From assembly GCA_013297775.1 (NCBI GenBank), contig JAAFIL010000031.1:1-39469 (forward strand): a stretch of 39,469 bases of DNA, given 5' to 3'. Made by a program: the position numbers and the translations under genes. This stretch comes from Bacteroidota bacterium (lineage in GTDB: Bacteria > Bacteroidota > Bacteroidia > B-17B0 > Aurantibacillaceae). The notes beneath the pieces are model-generated. The model searched no databases. It was not told the DNA's origin and was given only the letters and a program-made list of their open reading frames with translations. Positions 38,205 to 39,469 of this stretch are shown piece after piece (position 1 is the stretch's first letter; the number at the start of each line of letters is the position of its first letter).

Positions 38205-39469
38205 TTATCGCCAATGTGCTGGGGTTGGTTTAATCTTTTTAGTCATTATAAAAGGAGTAACTCTAGCTCCTGATATCTCCATATTCAAAAATACTTGCAT
38301 TACAGTTGCAAACTCACGTTTGAATAATCCTTGAGGCAACAAATAAGCTTCAAATTTTACTGTTTGAAAATATGAAGCGGCCAAATTTGCCGCATTAGCG
38401 GATTTTTCTGCTGCCATATCAGGACGAATGTACATATCTTTATTGATAACTGGTAAGCCAACTTCTATATCAAATTTATGTATTATATTTTCATGAGGTT
38501 GTCCTGGTATGTGAGAAACGTTAGCCGTAAACATTAAATCTTTAACAGCTGCAACCTGCCAATTTGAATTTATTTTTTCAAATTGAAAAGAAGTAGAAAG
38601 TAAACTTAAAGAACCACTTAAACTATTCTCTTTTGACTCAGCGTTTAATTCTTCTTTGAATGTATTAGTTTTTAGTTCTGAACTCACCATTTTAAAAAGA
38701 TTGTCTATTACACTTTTACCAGATAAAGAACCAAGTAACTTTTCTCTCGTTGTCGCAAAATAAAAATCCGAAGTATTCATAATCACATCCCTTGTAGTTT
38801 GATATAAGCCACCCTCCTTAATATTATAAACACTTCCATCCTTTGATTTGTACCCCCCCATACTCGCATTCGTATAATTTCTATCTGCATAAAAATCATT
38901 ATAAGAAGAACTACCTCCACTATTAAACATATTGGCACTTAATTGATTCATAAGGCTACTAGCTAACTTAAAAGCATCCGCAAGCTCCATACCTTTTATA
39001 ATCATTCCTAAGTAATCTTCACTTCCATCCCACCCCCCATCCGGGTCCACATAATTCACCGGATTATTACTCATCGCCAAATACGGGCTATGGTGCTGCC
39101 CATAAGGGTCTGGGTTAAACCACCTCCCCAATCGCCCATCATACTGCCGCAACTCAAAATTCACTAAGCCCGTTTCCCTATCCTGCTCCTGCCCTTGATG
39201 CCCATACCTATACCCACTCCCACTCGCCACATAGCGGCTATGCGGCATCACCCCACCATGCGGGTAATAATCCGCCAACTCCACCACCTCAACCCCACTC
39301 CCCGTGCCAGTAGCCGCTGCCACCACCGCCCGCACATTACCCAACTCATCACTCAACTCAAAAAAACTACGGTTACTCGCCGCATCCAATAGCCCCACCC
39401 GCTCGCCACCTGCCCCATACAACACATACTCCTTAACCCCTAGCACCTGCCCCGCCAACTGCTCATACA
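38205..39469 (-). CDS. Rhs-family protein, C-terminal part with unknown toxin domain (partial)
   Basis: The frame is open to the window edge (YEQLAGQVLGVKEYVLYGAG), so the gene starts outside. The first 140 codons encode the end of an Rhs core: SFFELSDELGNVRAVVAA, YRYGHQGQEQDRETGLVNFE and LRQYDGRLGRWFNPDPYGQH, with the hallmark DPYGQHHSPYLAMSNNPVNY and VDPDGG. This shell encloses the toxin. The next 280 residues (WDGSEDYLGMIIKGMELADA to IKPTPAHWR) have no similarity I recognise. They are Ser/Asn/Lys-rich and the DNA changes from GC-rich to AT-rich at this boundary, which is typical of exchangeable toxin tips. The putative immunity gene follows at 4 bp. A TTG at 39458 is an internal Leu and not the start. 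Confidence 0.88.
   Translation of the reverse strand, partial: YEQLAGQVLGVKEYVLYGAGGERVGLLDAASNRSFFELSDELGNVRAVVAAATGTGSGVEVVELADYYPHGGVMPHSRYVASGSGYRYGHQGQEQDRETGLVNFELRQYDGRLGRWFNPDPYGQHHSPYLAMSNNPVNYVDPDGGWDGSEDYLGMIIKGMELADAFKLASSLMNQLSANMFNSGGSSSYNDFYADRNYTNASMGGYKSKDGSVYNIKEGGLYQTTRDVIMNTSDFYFATTREKLLGSLSGKSVIDNLFKMVSSELKTNTFKEELNAESKENSLSGSLSLLSTSFQFEKINSNWQVAAVKDLMFTANVSHIPGQPHENIIHKFDIEVGLPVINKDMYIRPDMAAEKSANAANLAASYFQTVKFEAYLLPQGLFKREFATVMQVFLNMEISGARVTPFIMTKKIKPTPAHWR

Noticed and set aside
1-39469. tRNA or rRNA genes
   Set aside because: No cloverleaf with TTCGANTC-type T arm in an intergenic region and no rRNA signature sequences were seen by eye.

Overview
The window is about 38 % G+C by eye and reads as a member of the Bacteroidota. 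The evidence is a set of type IX secretion hallmarks (two proteins with the gliding-motility-associated C-terminal domain, a PorP/SprF-family protein, a PorE-like TPR/propeller/OmpA protein), promoters resembling TTG-N19-22-TAnnTTTG, almost no Shine-Dalgarno sequences, and Bacteroidota-typical families. It looks like a chromosomal segment. No rRNA, tRNA or CRISPR array was found.

Layout. 1-3.1 kb: an inverted repeat, an unknown membrane-anchored protein and a GT-C type glycosyltransferase. 3.1-6.1 kb (minus): an EEP-family nuclease/phosphatase, then the tight cluster gpmA - HAD phosphatase - map. 6.1-7.0 kb: non-coding, with two repeat families. 7.0-16.9 kb (plus): a five-gene surface module of a long beta-repeat adhesin, two type B T9SS cargo proteins, PorP/SprF and a PorE-like protein, separated by 1-19 bp. 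17.1-19.1 kb: an EcoRI-type restriction-modification operon with a frameshifted nuclease and an intact methylase, followed by a long inverted repeat. 19.3-25.4 kb: YwqK-like MORN protein, a small conserved protein, Sua5, a pseudouridine synthase, a LolC/E-like permease and NamZ. 25.5-28.1 kb: alaS, interrupted by one in-frame TAA. 28.2-32.4 kb: thioredoxin-like protein, TolB-like propeller protein and a second GT-C glycosyltransferase. 32.4-39.5 kb: an Rhs/polymorphic-toxin locus on the minus strand.

The toxin locus is the accessory part. An Rhs protein enters from the right edge with its C-terminal toxin and a putative immunity gene 4 bp downstream. Behind it lie displaced toxin and immunity cassettes: a decayed Hint-toxin with a membrane protein, a truncated toxin overlapping its putative immunity gene, and three paralogous CdiI-like immunity genes with two toxin remnants. 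Two copies of one composite repeat (hairpin element + 21-bp tandem array + conserved tail), in the same orientation, bracket about 3 kb of these cassettes. A third copy of the tail lies at the break point of the Hint pseudogene.

Most notable: (1) a dispersed hairpin element in four copies whose stem sequences differ completely but remain self-complementary, while loop and flanks are conserved; (2) the composite repeats around the toxin cassettes; (3) the nonsense codon in the otherwise intact, essential alaS; (4) the EcoRI-like system with a one-base deletion in the nuclease and few GAATTC sites in the window.
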